Positions 8,419 to 18,290 are shown, counted from the stretch's first letter. The stretch is DNA of 37,320 nt from Puniceibacterium sp. (GCA_024636635.1 JAGXGV010000095.1:1-37320); one strand, 5' to 3'. The notes: a model not told the origin generated them from the sequence alone. A program made the numbers and translations.

Positions 8419-9747
8419 ATGATGCCCGCCCCGCTTATGAAAATCGAGACTCAGACCACCGCCCCTGCCACTGCTGATTGTGTGGTGATCGGCGCCGGAA
8501 TCGCCGGTGTCAGTGCCGCATACTGGCTGGCACGCGCCGGGCTGCGCGTGGTGCTGCTGGAAAAGGGCCGCATCGGCGCGGAGCAGTCCAGCCGCAACTG
8601 GGGCTGGTGCCGACAGCAGAACCGCGATGCCCGCGAACTGCCGCTTTCGACACGCAGCCTTGCCCTGTGGGAAGAAATGGCGGCGGATATCGGTGTGGAT
8701 CTCGGGTTTCGCCGCTGTGGGCTGCTGTATCTGTCCGACGATCCCGCCGAGATAGAGGGATGGGCCTCCTGGGGCCGCTTTGCAAGGGATCAGGGCGTCG
8801 ATACACAAATGCTGAGCAGGTCCGAGGCGACCGAACGTGGTGCCATGACCGGCAAAAGCTGGCTGGGTGGCGTGTGGTCGCCGACTGATGGCACCGCCGA
8901 TCCGTCGCGCGCGGCACCGATGATCGCAAGCGGTGTGATCAAGCACGGCGGCATTGTGGTGCAGAACTGCGCGGCGCGGGGCATCGAAACCTCTGGCGGC
9001 GCGGTCTCTGCCGTGGTGACTGAAAGCGGAACGATCCGCACGCCGCAGGTGGTCGTGTCGGGCGGCGCCTGGGCGGGCAGTTTTCTGCAGCAGTCGGGCA
9101 TCCGGTTCCCCCAGGCCTCGGTCCGCAGCTCGATCCTGGCGCTGGCGCCGGGCGCCGAGGGGTTGCCCGCCGCGTTGCACACCGCCGCCGTTTCGGTGAC
9201 GCGGCGCGCCGACGGCGGCTATACCCTTGCCACATCCGGGCGCAGTCATCTGGACCCGACTCTTAGAATGATCCGCGATATGAAGTACTTCCTTCCGATG
9301 TTCGCGAAACGCTGGCGCGTGCTGCACCCGGGCGGATTGCAGGCCTGGCGCGCGGATTTCGAGACCCGCAGGATCTGGGCTCTGGACCGGGAAACCCCGA
9401 TGGAGCGGGTGCGTATTCTTGACCCGGCGCCCTCGGAAAGCGTGATCGCGGAGACGGTAAGGCGCGCCCGCAAACTGCTGCCCGCGTTCAAGGCAACGCC
9501 GGTGCAGGCGAAATGGGCCGGATATATCGATTCGACTCCGGACGGCGTGCCGGTGATCGACGCCAATATAGGCATACCCGGGCTGACCCTTGCGGCGGGC
9601 CTGTCGGGGCACGGCTTCGGCATCGGGCCGGGGGTTGGGCATCTGGTCGCGGATCTTGTCACCGGGCGCACCGCGATCACCGAAACCGCGCAGTACCGGC
9701 TTGACCGCTTTGGCGGTTCGCAATGGGGAAAAGTGTCGAAATTCTGA
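8419..9747 (+). CDS. FAD-dependent oxidoreductase (DAO family)
   Basis: From ATG 8419 (MMPAPLMKIETQ): CVVIGAGIAGVSAAYWLARAGLRVVLLEKGRIGAEQSSRNWGW; C-terminal TPDGVPVIDANIGIPGLTLAAGLSGHGFGIGPGVGHLVADLV. Confidence 0.93.
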   Translation: MMPAPLMKIETQTTAPATADCVVIGAGIAGVSAAYWLARAGLRVVLLEKGRIGAEQSSRNWGWCRQQNRDARELPLSTRSLALWEEMAADIGVDLGFRRCGLLYLSDDPAEIEGWASWGRFARDQGVDTQMLSRSEATERGAMTGKSWLGGVWSPTDGTADPSRAAPMIASGVIKHGGIVVQNCAARGIETSGGAVSAVVTESGTIRTPQVVVSGGAWAGSFLQQSGIRFPQASVRSSILALAPGAEGLPAALHTAAVSVTRRADGGYTLATSGRSHLDPTLRMIRDMKYFLPMFAKRWRVLHPGGLQAWRADFETRRIWALDRETPMERVRILDPAPSESVIAETVRRARKLLPAFKATPVQAKWAGYIDSTPDGVPVIDANIGIPGLTLAAGLSGHGFGIGPGVGHLVADLVTGRTAITETAQYRLDRFGGSQWGKVSKF

Positions 9748-9874
9748 GGCTCAACAGCATTGCGACGGACGCGGAGAGGTATGGCGCCATCGCTGCGCGC
9801 GCACCAGGCACGGAGGACACAAGTACGGAGGACACAGGCACAATCTTCTGTCTTTGGCGGTCTGGGCGCCTCAG

Positions 9875-11140
9875 TCAGGCAAGACTTTCATAGTGCTTGT
9901 GCTCGGGACCCTCGGACACCAGCCGCGACAGCAACAGCATTGCTGCCAGTGACAGCAGCGCCATGCCAAAGCCCAGCCAAAGCACCGCCTCGGGCGAGCG
10001 GGCCATGATCCATGCGAAGCCTGCCGGGGCCAGCGCATTGGCCACGTCCGTCGGCCGTGCAAGGCGGCCCAGACGTTGACCGTAGTTCAGCGATCCGAAG
10101 ATATGGAACGGAAGTGAGGGGCGCAGGATGCCCAGCAATCCGGCCGGCATGCCGAAAAGCATCGCCCAAAGAATGGCGAGCCAGCCTGGCAAGGGCACAC
10201 CGATCACTGCGCATACCAGCAGCGGTACAATGGACAAAGGCAGTGCAATATAGACCAGCCGGGCCAGCCGCATCCGCCCGATGCGTGCGCCCAGAAGCAC
10301 ATCCAGCCCCCGGCTGAGCAGATAGGCGACGCCCAGCAGCGACCCGGCGAGCACCGCCGTTTCACGTGGGGTGCCAAGGGCGACGAAAATGTCGATGGCC
10401 AGCACCGCGACAGCCATGCCCAGCGACGCGCTCAACACCTGCATTGCGACCAGCAGCCCAAAGGCGCGCCCTGCAACCTGCGGTGGAACATGTGCACGGC
10501 TGAGAGGCGGGCTGGTCTTACCCTCGACCTGGCCAGTTTTGCCATAGGCCAGCGCCAGACCCATATGGATGGGCGTGCAGATCAGCAGCGTGACGCCGCT
10601 GTAGAGCAGGCAGATCTGGTGCCAGCTCAGCAGGTTCAGCAAGCTCTCTGTAAGCGGCCAGAAGATCGTTGAGCAGAGACCGGTGGCCAGCGTCAGGATG
10701 CCGATCGCGCGATATGCCCCCGCGCCGGCGGTCTGCGCCAGACCGTTATAGGCGGCAGTGACAAGGCCCAGGTGCATCCCGAGTCCAAACAGCAGCCAGG
10801 CAGCCAGATACGTGTAAAGGCCGCTGGATTGGCTCAGCATCAAAAGTGCTGCCGCCAAGAGAGGCGTGCCGAAGCACAGCACAAGGAGCCCGCCAAACCG
10901 GTCTGAAAGTCGCCCCGCCAGAGGCGCGACAAACGCTCCGACCAAAAACATCACCGTGGGACCGCCGTACAGCTCAGCGCTTGAAAGGCCCAGTTCGGCG
11001 CGCATCGGGGCGGCCAGCACTCCAATCAGCGAAATGGACGTGCCCCATCCGATGGTCTGAGTCACCATCAGCAGAATCACCAGCGGCAGAGGGGGGCGTG
11101 ACGGCATTGCAAGCATCCAGATTAGAACTGTTCTAATCAT
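9875..11140 (-). CDS. MFS transporter (start may be internal, e.g. 11107 or 11116)
   Basis: ~12 hydrophobic segments; GRLSDRFGGLLVLCFGTPLLAA is the MFS loop 2-3 motif. Confidence 0.9.
   Translation of the reverse strand: MIRTVLIWMLAMPSRPPLPLVILLMVTQTIGWGTSISLIGVLAAPMRAELGLSSAELYGGPTVMFLVGAFVAPLAGRLSDRFGGLLVLCFGTPLLAAALLMLSQSSGLYTYLAAWLLFGLGMHLGLVTAAYNGLAQTAGAGAYRAIGILTLATGLCSTIFWPLTESLLNLLSWHQICLLYSGVTLLICTPIHMGLALAYGKTGQVEGKTSPPLSRAHVPPQVAGRAFGLLVAMQVLSASLGMAVAVLAIDIFVALGTPRETAVLAGSLLGVAYLLSRGLDVLLGARIGRMRLARLVYIALPLSIVPLLVCAVIGVPLPGWLAILWAMLFGMPAGLLGILRPSLPFHIFGSLNYGQRLGRLARPTDVANALAPAGFAWIMARSPEAVLWLGFGMALLSLAAMLLLSRLVSEGPEHKHYESLA
11120..11138. promoter_or_regulatory. 19-bp perfect odd palindrome, candidate repressor operator
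   Basis: GATTAGAAC-T-GTTCTAATC; lies over the 5' end of the annotated MFS ORF. Confidence 0.5.
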
Positions 11141-11430
11141 TAAGGTAACCCGCCGGTGACAATGGCCGCAAAGCCATCATCCGGCGGCAGCATTCACCAA
11201 AAAGCCGGGGCCGACAGCAGGAACTGCCGCAACAGCACGCGGGCCGGGCGCGATACCCGTCCCGCAGACAGGTTGCGCTGCGTAAAGGCGGCACAGAATT
11301 CGGCATCCTGCTCCGGATTCCGCAGTATCTGTGTTTTGAGGTGCACATTCGTGGCAGCGGCGCGGCCATTCGCCGTTATTCTGTTGCTATTGTCGGCCCG
11401 CAATGGCCGCAAACAAGGAAAGGACGCGAC

Positions 11431-12375
11431 ATGTGGAAACTTGTCCTGCAGCGGCTTTCGATACTGGTGGCGATGCTGCTGATTGTTTCGGTTGCAGCCT
11501 TCGCCGTCCCGCTGATGAGCGATGGCGACCCGGCACGCACCATCCTGATGTCGCGCACCTCTGACTTCAACCTTGACCCGGACGCCGTCGAGTCGCTGCG
11601 CACGGAGCTTGGGCTCGACAGAACGCTGGCGGCGCAATATTTCGGTTGGCTTGGTCATGCACTTCGGGGCGATCTGGGCTTTTCCTTTGCCACGCGCCAG
11701 CCGGTGCTGTCCGAAATCGCTAGGGCGCTGGCAGTCTCTCTTACGCTGGCCCTGACGGCGCTGGGATGGGCCCTGCTGGTGGCGCTGCCGCTTGGCACGC
11801 TGGCGGCGATGCGGCCCGGAGGCAAGCTGGACGGGGCGACGACGCTGTTGATACAGACCCTTGTGGCGACGCCGGAATACTGGTTCGCGCCGGTGTCCGT
11901 GCTGGTGTTTTCGCTCTGGCTTGGGGTTCTGCCCTCGGCAGGGTGGCAGGGGCCTTCGTCGCTGATCCTGCCCGCCCTTGCACTGTCGCTGCGCCCGATG
12001 GCCTATTTCACCCAGATCACCCGCGCCGCGATGTCCGACGTGTTGCAGGCGCCCTATATTAGCGCCGCCCGCGCCCGTGGGCTTAGCTATAACCAATCCG
12101 TGCTGCGACACGGGCTGCGCAATGGGTCGCTGCCGGTGATCACGTTCTTTGCGCTCTGGTTTGCGGGGCTGCTGGGCGGGTCGGTGGTGGTCGAGGTGAT
12201 CTTTGCCATCCCCGGCATGGGGCGGTTGCTTTACGATGCGGTGATCAACAACGATGTGCCGATGCTTCAGGGCGCCTTTGTCGCCATGGTCGGGCTTGCC
12301 ATCGTCATCAACACCGCCGCCGATGTGTTCTACGTCCTGATCAATCCTGCGATGCGAGGCCGCCATGCCCAGTGA
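11431..12375 (+). CDS. ABC transporter permease, peptide/nickel type (DppB-like)
   Basis: MWKLVLQRLSILVAMLLIVS N-terminus; AARARGLSYNQSVLRHGLRNGSLPVITFF EAA loop; GSVVVEVIFAIPGMGRLLYDAV. Confidence 0.95.
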   Translation: MWKLVLQRLSILVAMLLIVSVAAFAVPLMSDGDPARTILMSRTSDFNLDPDAVESLRTELGLDRTLAAQYFGWLGHALRGDLGFSFATRQPVLSEIARALAVSLTLALTALGWALLVALPLGTLAAMRPGGKLDGATTLLIQTLVATPEYWFAPVSVLVFSLWLGVLPSAGWQGPSSLILPALALSLRPMAYFTQITRAAMSDVLQAPYISAARARGLSYNQSVLRHGLRNGSLPVITFFALWFAGLLGGSVVVEVIFAIPGMGRLLYDAVINNDVPMLQGAFVAMVGLAIVINTAADVFYVLINPAMRGRHAQ

Positions 12376-13249
12376 CATGATCCTGAGCCCCCCCGACGCG
12401 CCCGGCCTGCTGTCGCGTGCTGTCATCTATACCCGCAGCCGCCACTGGACCTTTCGCGCAGGGGTCGCAATTGTCGCAGCCATGATCGCGCTGATCGCAC
12501 TGGCGCCCTGGATCGCGCCGCATGATCCCGGTGCTCAGGATTTGCTGGGGCGGCTCAAGGGGCCGACCGCCGTGCATTGGCTGGGCACCGATCATCTGGG
12601 GCGGGACGTGCTGTCGCGGCTGCTGATCGGCCGGCAGTTCACCGTCACGATCTCGGCCGTCGCTGTGGTGATCACGCTGGTGATCGGCACGGTGATCGGT
12701 GTCATGGCGGGCCGCGCTGGCGGCCTTGCGGACGAATTGGCTATGCGCACTGTGGATCTGCTGATCTCGGTTCCCGACGTGGTCATCGCGATCTTTCTGA
12801 TCGGCGTTTTCGGACCCGGATGGCTGACCCTGCTGGTTGCGCTGACGCTGACCGGCTGGACCCCCTATGCGCGCCTCGCCCGTGGCCTGACGCGCGAGGT
12901 GAACGCCCGCGAATACATCCGCGCGGCAGAGGTGCTGGGCATGAAGCGCAGCTTTGTCATGTTCCGCCACATCCTGCCCAACTGTATCCGGCCCATCACA
13001 GCCATCTCGTTCCTGCGCTTTGGTCACAAGCTGATCACCGTGGGCGGGCTGTCCTATCTGGGTCTGGGCGTGCAGCCCCCCAACCCCGACTGGGGTCTCA
13101 TGCTGGCAGAGGCGCAGCCATATCTGGAACGTGCCCCGCTGCTGATGATCGCCCCCGGCGCCGTGATCTTTCTGGCCGCCCTTGGCGTGACATGGATCGG
13201 TCACGGCATGGAAATCGACACATCCGGCACCGGCGAAGACCGGACCTGA
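12365..13249 (+). CDS. ABC transporter permease, peptide/nickel type (DppC-like)
   Basis: HWLGTDHLGRDVLSRLLIGRQ; REYIRAAEVLGMKRSFVMFRHILPNCIRPI EAA loop; GLSYLGLGVQPPNPDWGLMLAE. Confidence 0.95.
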   Translation: MPSDMILSPPDAPGLLSRAVIYTRSRHWTFRAGVAIVAAMIALIALAPWIAPHDPGAQDLLGRLKGPTAVHWLGTDHLGRDVLSRLLIGRQFTVTISAVAVVITLVIGTVIGVMAGRAGGLADELAMRTVDLLISVPDVVIAIFLIGVFGPGWLTLLVALTLTGWTPYARLARGLTREVNAREYIRAAEVLGMKRSFVMFRHILPNCIRPITAISFLRFGHKLITVGGLSYLGLGVQPPNPDWGLMLAEAQPYLERAPLLMIAPGAVIFLAALGVTWIGHGMEIDTSGTGEDRT

Positions 13250-13261
13250 GGAGGCAACCCA

Positions 13262-14299
13262 ATGACTCTGCCCACATCTGTTCCCACCCAAGGCGCCAAA
13301 GACACCCGGGCACCGCTGCTTGAGGTGCGCAACCTGAAGGTCGGCATCACCGGCCGCAACAAGGAAGTCGTGCGCGGACTGGATCTGACCGTCGGACATG
13401 GAGAGGTTGTGGCCCTTGTCGGCGAATCCGGATCGGGCAAAAGCGTGACGGCGCTGGCCCTGTCGCAACTGCTGCCCCCGGGTCTTGAGATCACCGAAGG
13501 TTCGGTCCGCATGGGCGGGCGCGAGCTTGTCGGGACGTCGGAAAAGGATCTGACCGGCATCCGGGGGCGGGACCTTTCGATGCTGTTCCAGCAACCGCAG
13601 ACCATGCTTGACCCGACCAGCCGCGTGCATGTCCAGGTGGCCGAGCCTTTGGCAAGCAAGGGCAGTGGTCGCGCGACATTCGCCCGGGTTGTCGACCTGC
13701 TGCGCGGTGTCGGCATCCCCGACCCCGAGGCCCGCGCCCGCGCGTTCAGCCACGAATTGTCCGGCGGCATGGCACAACGCGTGATGATGGCCGCCGCGAT
13801 GGCGGGCGAACCCCGCCTGCTGATCGCGGACGAGCCAACCACAGCCCTAGATGTGACGGTTCAGGCCCAGATCCTGCGGTTGCTGCGCGACGAGCAGCGC
13901 AAGCGGGATCTGTCGATCCTGCTGATCACCCATGACCTGTCGATCGTGTCGGCCTTTTCCGACCGGGTCTGCGTCATGTATGCGGGGCGCATCGTCGAAG
14001 AGGGACCGACGCCGCAGATCATGAAGCACCCGGCGCATCCCTATACCCGTGCCCTGATCCGCTGTTCGCTTCTGGAACCCGAGGCGAACGGCGCGCTGCC
14101 CTCCATCCCGGGCAGTTCCTCCCGCGCGCTGTCGATCCTTGAAGGCTGCCGTTTTGCGCCGCGCTGCCATGTGATGGCCGCGGCACCCGACCTTGAAAGC
14201 GCCTGTTGCGCAACCGAACCCGCGCTGGAATCCAAGGGGCAGGGATGGCGGACCCGCTGCCACGCCACCGATGCACAGACGCATGGAGATGCCGCATGA
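13262..14299 (+). CDS. ABC transporter ATP-binding protein (DppD-like)
   Basis: Walker A GESGSGKS, signature LSGGMAQRVMMA, Walker B LLIADEPTTALD, OppD/F C-terminal Cys-containing region. Confidence 0.95.
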   Translation: MTLPTSVPTQGAKDTRAPLLEVRNLKVGITGRNKEVVRGLDLTVGHGEVVALVGESGSGKSVTALALSQLLPPGLEITEGSVRMGGRELVGTSEKDLTGIRGRDLSMLFQQPQTMLDPTSRVHVQVAEPLASKGSGRATFARVVDLLRGVGIPDPEARARAFSHELSGGMAQRVMMAAAMAGEPRLLIADEPTTALDVTVQAQILRLLRDEQRKRDLSILLITHDLSIVSAFSDRVCVMYAGRIVEEGPTPQIMKHPAHPYTRALIRCSLLEPEANGALPSIPGSSSRALSILEGCRFAPRCHVMAAAPDLESACCATEPALESKGQGWRTRCHATDAQTHGDAA

Positions 14300-15381
14300 T
14301 CCACACGCTTCCCAACACCTCAGCACGCGTCTGCAAGCGCCGCGAAGCCCCCCGCTATGTCGAGGTGAATCGCCGCAACACTGCCTTTCTGGCAATCGAC
14401 GGGCTGGTAAAGCACTACCCTGTTGCCGGGTTCGGGGCGCAAAAGGTGGTGAAATCCCTCGACGGCGTGTCCCTGAACGTCCAGCCCGGCGAAGTCATGG
14501 GCCTGGTCGGGGAATCCGGCTGTGGGAAATCCACTTTCGCCAAGATGATCTGCCGCCTGTCCAGCGCGACTGACGGACAGATCACCATCGGCGGCGAAGA
14601 CTGGTTCGCCCCAAAGGGCGAGGTGCTGCGCCGTCAGCGCCGCGATGTGCAGTTGATCTTTCAGGATCCACATTCGGCCCTTGACCCGCGCATGACCGTC
14701 GGCACCTCGATGTCCGCACCGATGGCGCACCATGGAATCGGATCAGACACGGCCGACCGGCGCAGGCGCGTCATCGCCATGCTCGAAGAGGTGGGGCTTG
14801 ACGAAAGCTATTACGACCGCCTGCCACATCAGTGTTCCGGCGGGCAGTTGCAGCGGGTGGTCATCGGCCGCGCCCTGCTTCTGGAACCCCGGCTGCTGAT
14901 CTGTGACGAACCGACCTCGGCGCTGGATGCCTCGATGCGCACCCAGATCCTGAACCTGCTGCGCGAGTTGCGTGTACGGCGCGGCATCACCATGGTGATG
15001 ATCAGCCACGACCTTCGGGTGGTGCGCTATCTTTGCGACCGGATCGCGGTGATGTACATGGGCAAGCTGGTCGAACTGGCTGACCGAAAGCAACTGTTCG
15101 AAACCCCGGCGCATCCCTATACCCGCGCGCTGATCGCTGCCTCCATGCTTGAGGAGAACGGACTGGACGGCGCCGCCGGTCTTCTGCAAGGCGAACCGCC
15201 AAGCCCGCTGAATCCGCCTGCGGGCTGCACCTTTCACGAACGCTGCCCGATGGCGCGGGCAGATTGCGCCACCGATGCGCCTTATCTGAAACAGGCGCAG
15301 CCCGGTCATTTCGTGCGCTGCCGTTACTGGAATCAGCAGACGGTAGAATCTTCCGGGGCCCCTGCGGATTTGACTGCCTGA
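14296..15381 (+). CDS. ABC transporter ATP-binding protein (DppF-like)
   Basis: Starts at ATG 14296 in an ATGA overlap with the preceding stop. Walker A GESGCGKST, signature CSGGQLQRVVIG, Walker B LLICDEPTSALD. Confidence 0.95.
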   Translation: MIHTLPNTSARVCKRREAPRYVEVNRRNTAFLAIDGLVKHYPVAGFGAQKVVKSLDGVSLNVQPGEVMGLVGESGCGKSTFAKMICRLSSATDGQITIGGEDWFAPKGEVLRRQRRDVQLIFQDPHSALDPRMTVGTSMSAPMAHHGIGSDTADRRRRVIAMLEEVGLDESYYDRLPHQCSGGQLQRVVIGRALLLEPRLLICDEPTSALDASMRTQILNLLRELRVRRGITMVMISHDLRVVRYLCDRIAVMYMGKLVELADRKQLFETPAHPYTRALIAASMLEENGLDGAAGLLQGEPPSPLNPPAGCTFHERCPMARADCATDAPYLKQAQPGHFVRCRYWNQQTVESSGAPADLTA

Positions 15382-15488
15382 GCCACCAGCACAGGGCCAT
15401 TCGGCACAATCTGTCGTGCGGCCGGGCCTATCTTGGCTTCATAGACAACAGGGCGCCGACAGCGCGGCCAACAACAGGGACCATTGAC

Positions 15489-16997
15489 ATGACATTTGGA
15501 ATGCACCGCTCGGTCAGCGCCTTGGCACTTGCCGCTGCTCTGACGGCTACCACCGCACAGGCTCAGGACAAGACCCTGACGGTCGCTGACAACGTCGCGA
15601 TCCAGGCCAACTGGGAACTCTACTCGGACGACAGCTATATAGGATCGCGGAGTGGCTGCTACGAAGGGCTGACAAGGATTTCCAACGGGATCGAGGTTGA
15701 GCCTTCGCTCGCCACCGCCTGGGAACGTACCGACGATCTGACCTGGAAATTTACCCTGCGTGAAGGGGTTCTGTTTCAGGACGGAGTACCGATGGACGCC
15801 GAAACGGTTGCCTCTGCTCTGACCCATCTGCTGAAGGCGGAAATTCCCGCCCGCGCGTTTTCCGGCAAGGTCGTGGAATCGGTGACCGCCAGCGGCCCCC
15901 TCAGCGTCGCTATCAAAACCGTCGCGCCCGAAGCCAACCTGCCGGGCCGTCTTTCCGCGCCCGCAACGGCAATCCTCTCGCCTGCCGCCTATACCGAGGC
16001 AGGGATCGACCCGGTCAATCACTGCACCGGCCCCTTCAGGATCACTGAATGGGATGCCAGCCAGCAGGTCACGCTGGAACGCTTTGACGACTACTGGGGC
16101 GGCACGGCCAAGCTGGCGGGTGGCAGCATCCGATTTATCCCCGACGCCAACACCCGCGCCACCATGGCCCGCACCGGAGAGGCGCAGATTTCGCGCCTGA
16201 TCCCGCCCAGCATGGTGTCGCAGCTGTCGTCGTCCGGAGGAATCGAGGTGATGGAGGTCGCAGCCCCCCGAATCTCGGAACTGATCCTTCAAACCGCCAA
16301 GCCGCCCTTCGACAACGTCAAGGTACGCAAGGCGATTCAGATGGCCATCGACACCGCCGGCATCTCTGGCGCGGTCTATGAAGGCTACGCCCCGCCCGCC
16401 GGCGGCCCGTTCCGCGAGGGCGAGCCGTGGTCTGCGACCGACACTCCGGCGATCACCGCTGATCTGGATAAAGCCAGGGCGCTGTTTGACGAAGCCGTTG
16501 TCGACCCCACGACCCTGACGCTGGAACTGCTGGCCTATACCTCCAAGACCGAACTCAAGGACATCGCGCAGATTGTGCAGGCCATGCTGGGCCAACTGGG
16601 CATCACCGTGAATGTGCGGATGGCTGATTACGGCGCGCTGGAACCGGACCTGATGGCCGGGAATTTCGACCTTGCCCTGATGTCGCGCGGGTATCTTACG
16701 GATGTGCCCGAACCCATCGGTTTTCTGACGGCGGACTACAGCTGCGGCGGCGGGTTCAACCTGTCCCGATACTGCGATCCGAAGTTCGACGAGATGGTGG
16801 CGAAGGCTTCGGCCGAGGTAGACACAGAAGCCCGGATGCAGGACTACGCCGCGATGTCGCAGTATGTCTATGATCAGGCGGTCATGGTTTATCTGGTGAA
16901 CGAGACGACCTTTGACGCGGTTTCCGACAGCGTCACCAACTTTACGCCGCATCCGTTGAACTATTACGTCTTCGACACCGATATTGACGTAAAATAA
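15489..16997 (+). CDS. ABC transporter substrate-binding protein, family 5 (peptide/nickel)
   Basis: From MTFGMHRSVSALALAAALTATTAQAQ signal peptide; YEGLTRISNGIEVEPSLATAWERTDDLTWKFTLREGVLFQDG is the SBP_bac_5 signature. Confidence 0.95.
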   Translation: MTFGMHRSVSALALAAALTATTAQAQDKTLTVADNVAIQANWELYSDDSYIGSRSGCYEGLTRISNGIEVEPSLATAWERTDDLTWKFTLREGVLFQDGVPMDAETVASALTHLLKAEIPARAFSGKVVESVTASGPLSVAIKTVAPEANLPGRLSAPATAILSPAAYTEAGIDPVNHCTGPFRITEWDASQQVTLERFDDYWGGTAKLAGGSIRFIPDANTRATMARTGEAQISRLIPPSMVSQLSSSGGIEVMEVAAPRISELILQTAKPPFDNVKVRKAIQMAIDTAGISGAVYEGYAPPAGGPFREGEPWSATDTPAITADLDKARALFDEAVVDPTTLTLELLAYTSKTELKDIAQIVQAMLGQLGITVNVRMADYGALEPDLMAGNFDLALMSRGYLTDVPEPIGFLTADYSCGGGFNLSRYCDPKFDEMVAKASAEVDTEARMQDYAAMSQYVYDQAVMVYLVNETTFDAVSDSVTNFTPHPLNYYVFDTDIDVK

Positions 16998-17008
16998 CAC
17001 ATCAAGGT

Positions 17009-17037
17009 CCGGGCCGCAGCGTTGTCTGGCGGCCCGG
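17009..17037. terminator. Hairpin downstream of ABC operon (no clear U-tract)
   Basis: CCGGGCCGC (17009-17017) pairs with GCGGCCCGG (17029-17037). Confidence 0.45.
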
Positions 17038-17177
17038 CCAGAATACCAGTGAATGCCGTCGATGCCATATCCGTATTGGCCACCGCCGCATGAACACTAG
17101 ATCAAAAGGTGCCCCTGTCCAAGGCTGGCGCCCTGGATACGGACAAGCCCCGCTAGGGGCGGCAGAAAGGACGACCC

Positions 17178-18290
17178 ATGCCACACGACCACGGCCATTC
17201 GCATGATCACAAACATGACCACAAACAAGACAATGGTCATGGTCACGGCCCTTGCCACGACCACGATGGTGTGCACAGCCACGCGCCCGAAGTCAGCGCG
17301 AACAACGAACGTGTTGTGATGGTCGGCTTTATCCTGACCTTCAGCTTTATGCTGGCTGAACTTGTCGGCGGTCTGATGTCGGGTTCGCTCGCGTTGATCG
17401 CGGATGCGGGGCACATGTTCACCGATGCCGCGGCGCTGGCGCTGGCCTGGGCCGGTTTTCGCTTTGGCCGCCGCAAGAGCGATGACAAACGTACCTTCGG
17501 CTACATGCGGTTCGAGATCCTTGCCGGTTTCGTCAACGCCGTGACGCTGATCCTGCTGGTGATCTGGATCGCCTACGAGGCGGTGCAGCGTCTTCTGGAC
17601 CCCACCCCGGTGTTGGCCGGACCGATGATGGTCATCGCCGTGCTGGGTTTGGCGGTCAACGCCGGAGTTTTCTGGATGCTGACGAAGGGTGACACCGAGC
17701 ACGTGAACATCAAGGGTGCGATGGTGCATGTGATGGGCGATCTGCTGGGCTCCGTTGCGGCAATTGTCGCGGCTGTCGCGATCTACTTTACCGGATGGAC
17801 GCCGATTGACCCGATCCTTTCGGTGCTGCTGTCGGCCATCGTGCTGCGGTCAGCCTGGGCGCTGCTCAAGGCGTCGCTGAACGTCCTGATGGAAGGCACG
17901 CCGGGCAACGTCGTGGTCTCTGACCTGAAGGAAAAGCTGATCGCATCGGTGCCGGGACTGGTGAACGTCGATCACGTCCATGTCTGGTCGATCACCTCGG
18001 GGCAACCGTCCGCGACAATGGATGTCAGCCTGAGCGATGACGCTGATCCGGCAGAGGCGCTGCGCGCGATCAAGGCACAGCTGTCCGCAAACTACGGCAT
18101 CACCCACTCGACGATCGAGATCGACATGGGGCAAGGTGATGCGGGCTGCGCTCTTGACCCTGCGAAACCTGCGGCGGCGTCTCATGGACATGATCACGGG
18201 GCCAAGCATGACCACGGGCAAAAGCATGACCACAGGCAAAAGCATGATCACGGGCACAGCCACATCTCTGCAATCCCGAGACCGGCCTGA
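17178..18290 (+). CDS. Cation diffusion facilitator (CDF) family efflux protein with His-rich termini
   Basis: ELVGGLMSGSLALIADAGHMFTDAAALALAWAGFRFGRRKSDDKRTFGYMRFEILAGFVNA is a CDF signature; N-terminal HDHGHSHDHKHDHKQ and C-terminal (HDHGxK)n stretches. Confidence 0.96.
   Translation: MPHDHGHSHDHKHDHKQDNGHGHGPCHDHDGVHSHAPEVSANNERVVMVGFILTFSFMLAELVGGLMSGSLALIADAGHMFTDAAALALAWAGFRFGRRKSDDKRTFGYMRFEILAGFVNAVTLILLVIWIAYEAVQRLLDPTPVLAGPMMVIAVLGLAVNAGVFWMLTKGDTEHVNIKGAMVHVMGDLLGSVAAIVAAVAIYFTGWTPIDPILSVLLSAIVLRSAWALLKASLNVLMEGTPGNVVVSDLKEKLIASVPGLVNVDHVHVWSITSGQPSATMDVSLSDDADPAEALRAIKAQLSANYGITHSTIEIDMGQGDAGCALDPAKPAAASHGHDHGAKHDHGQKHDHRQKHDHGHSHISAIPRPA
18189..18260 (+). repeat. 18-bp tandem repeat x4 encoding (HDHGxK) metal-binding tail
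   Basis: CATGATCACGGGGCCAAG / CATGACCACGGGCAAAAG / CATGACCACAGGCAAAAG / CATGATCACGGGCACAGC. Confidence 0.95.

Noticed and set aside
8392-9723. 443-aa minus-strand ORF opposite the FAD oxidoreductase
   Set aside because: Antisense artefact; the plus strand has a clear FAD-binding motif.
12341-13777. 478-aa minus-strand ORF opposite ABC permease/ATPase genes
   Set aside because: Spans the junction of two well-supported plus-strand genes; Q/H/D/R-rich translation typical of antisense frames.
15333-17000. 555-aa minus-strand ORF opposite the SBP gene
   Set aside because: Antisense artefact; the plus strand encodes a clear SBP_bac_5 protein.
17147-17160. Hairpin GCCCC-gcta-GGGGC before the CDF start as a metal riboswitch
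   Set aside because: Only a 5-bp stem with no supporting conserved sequence; too weak to claim.
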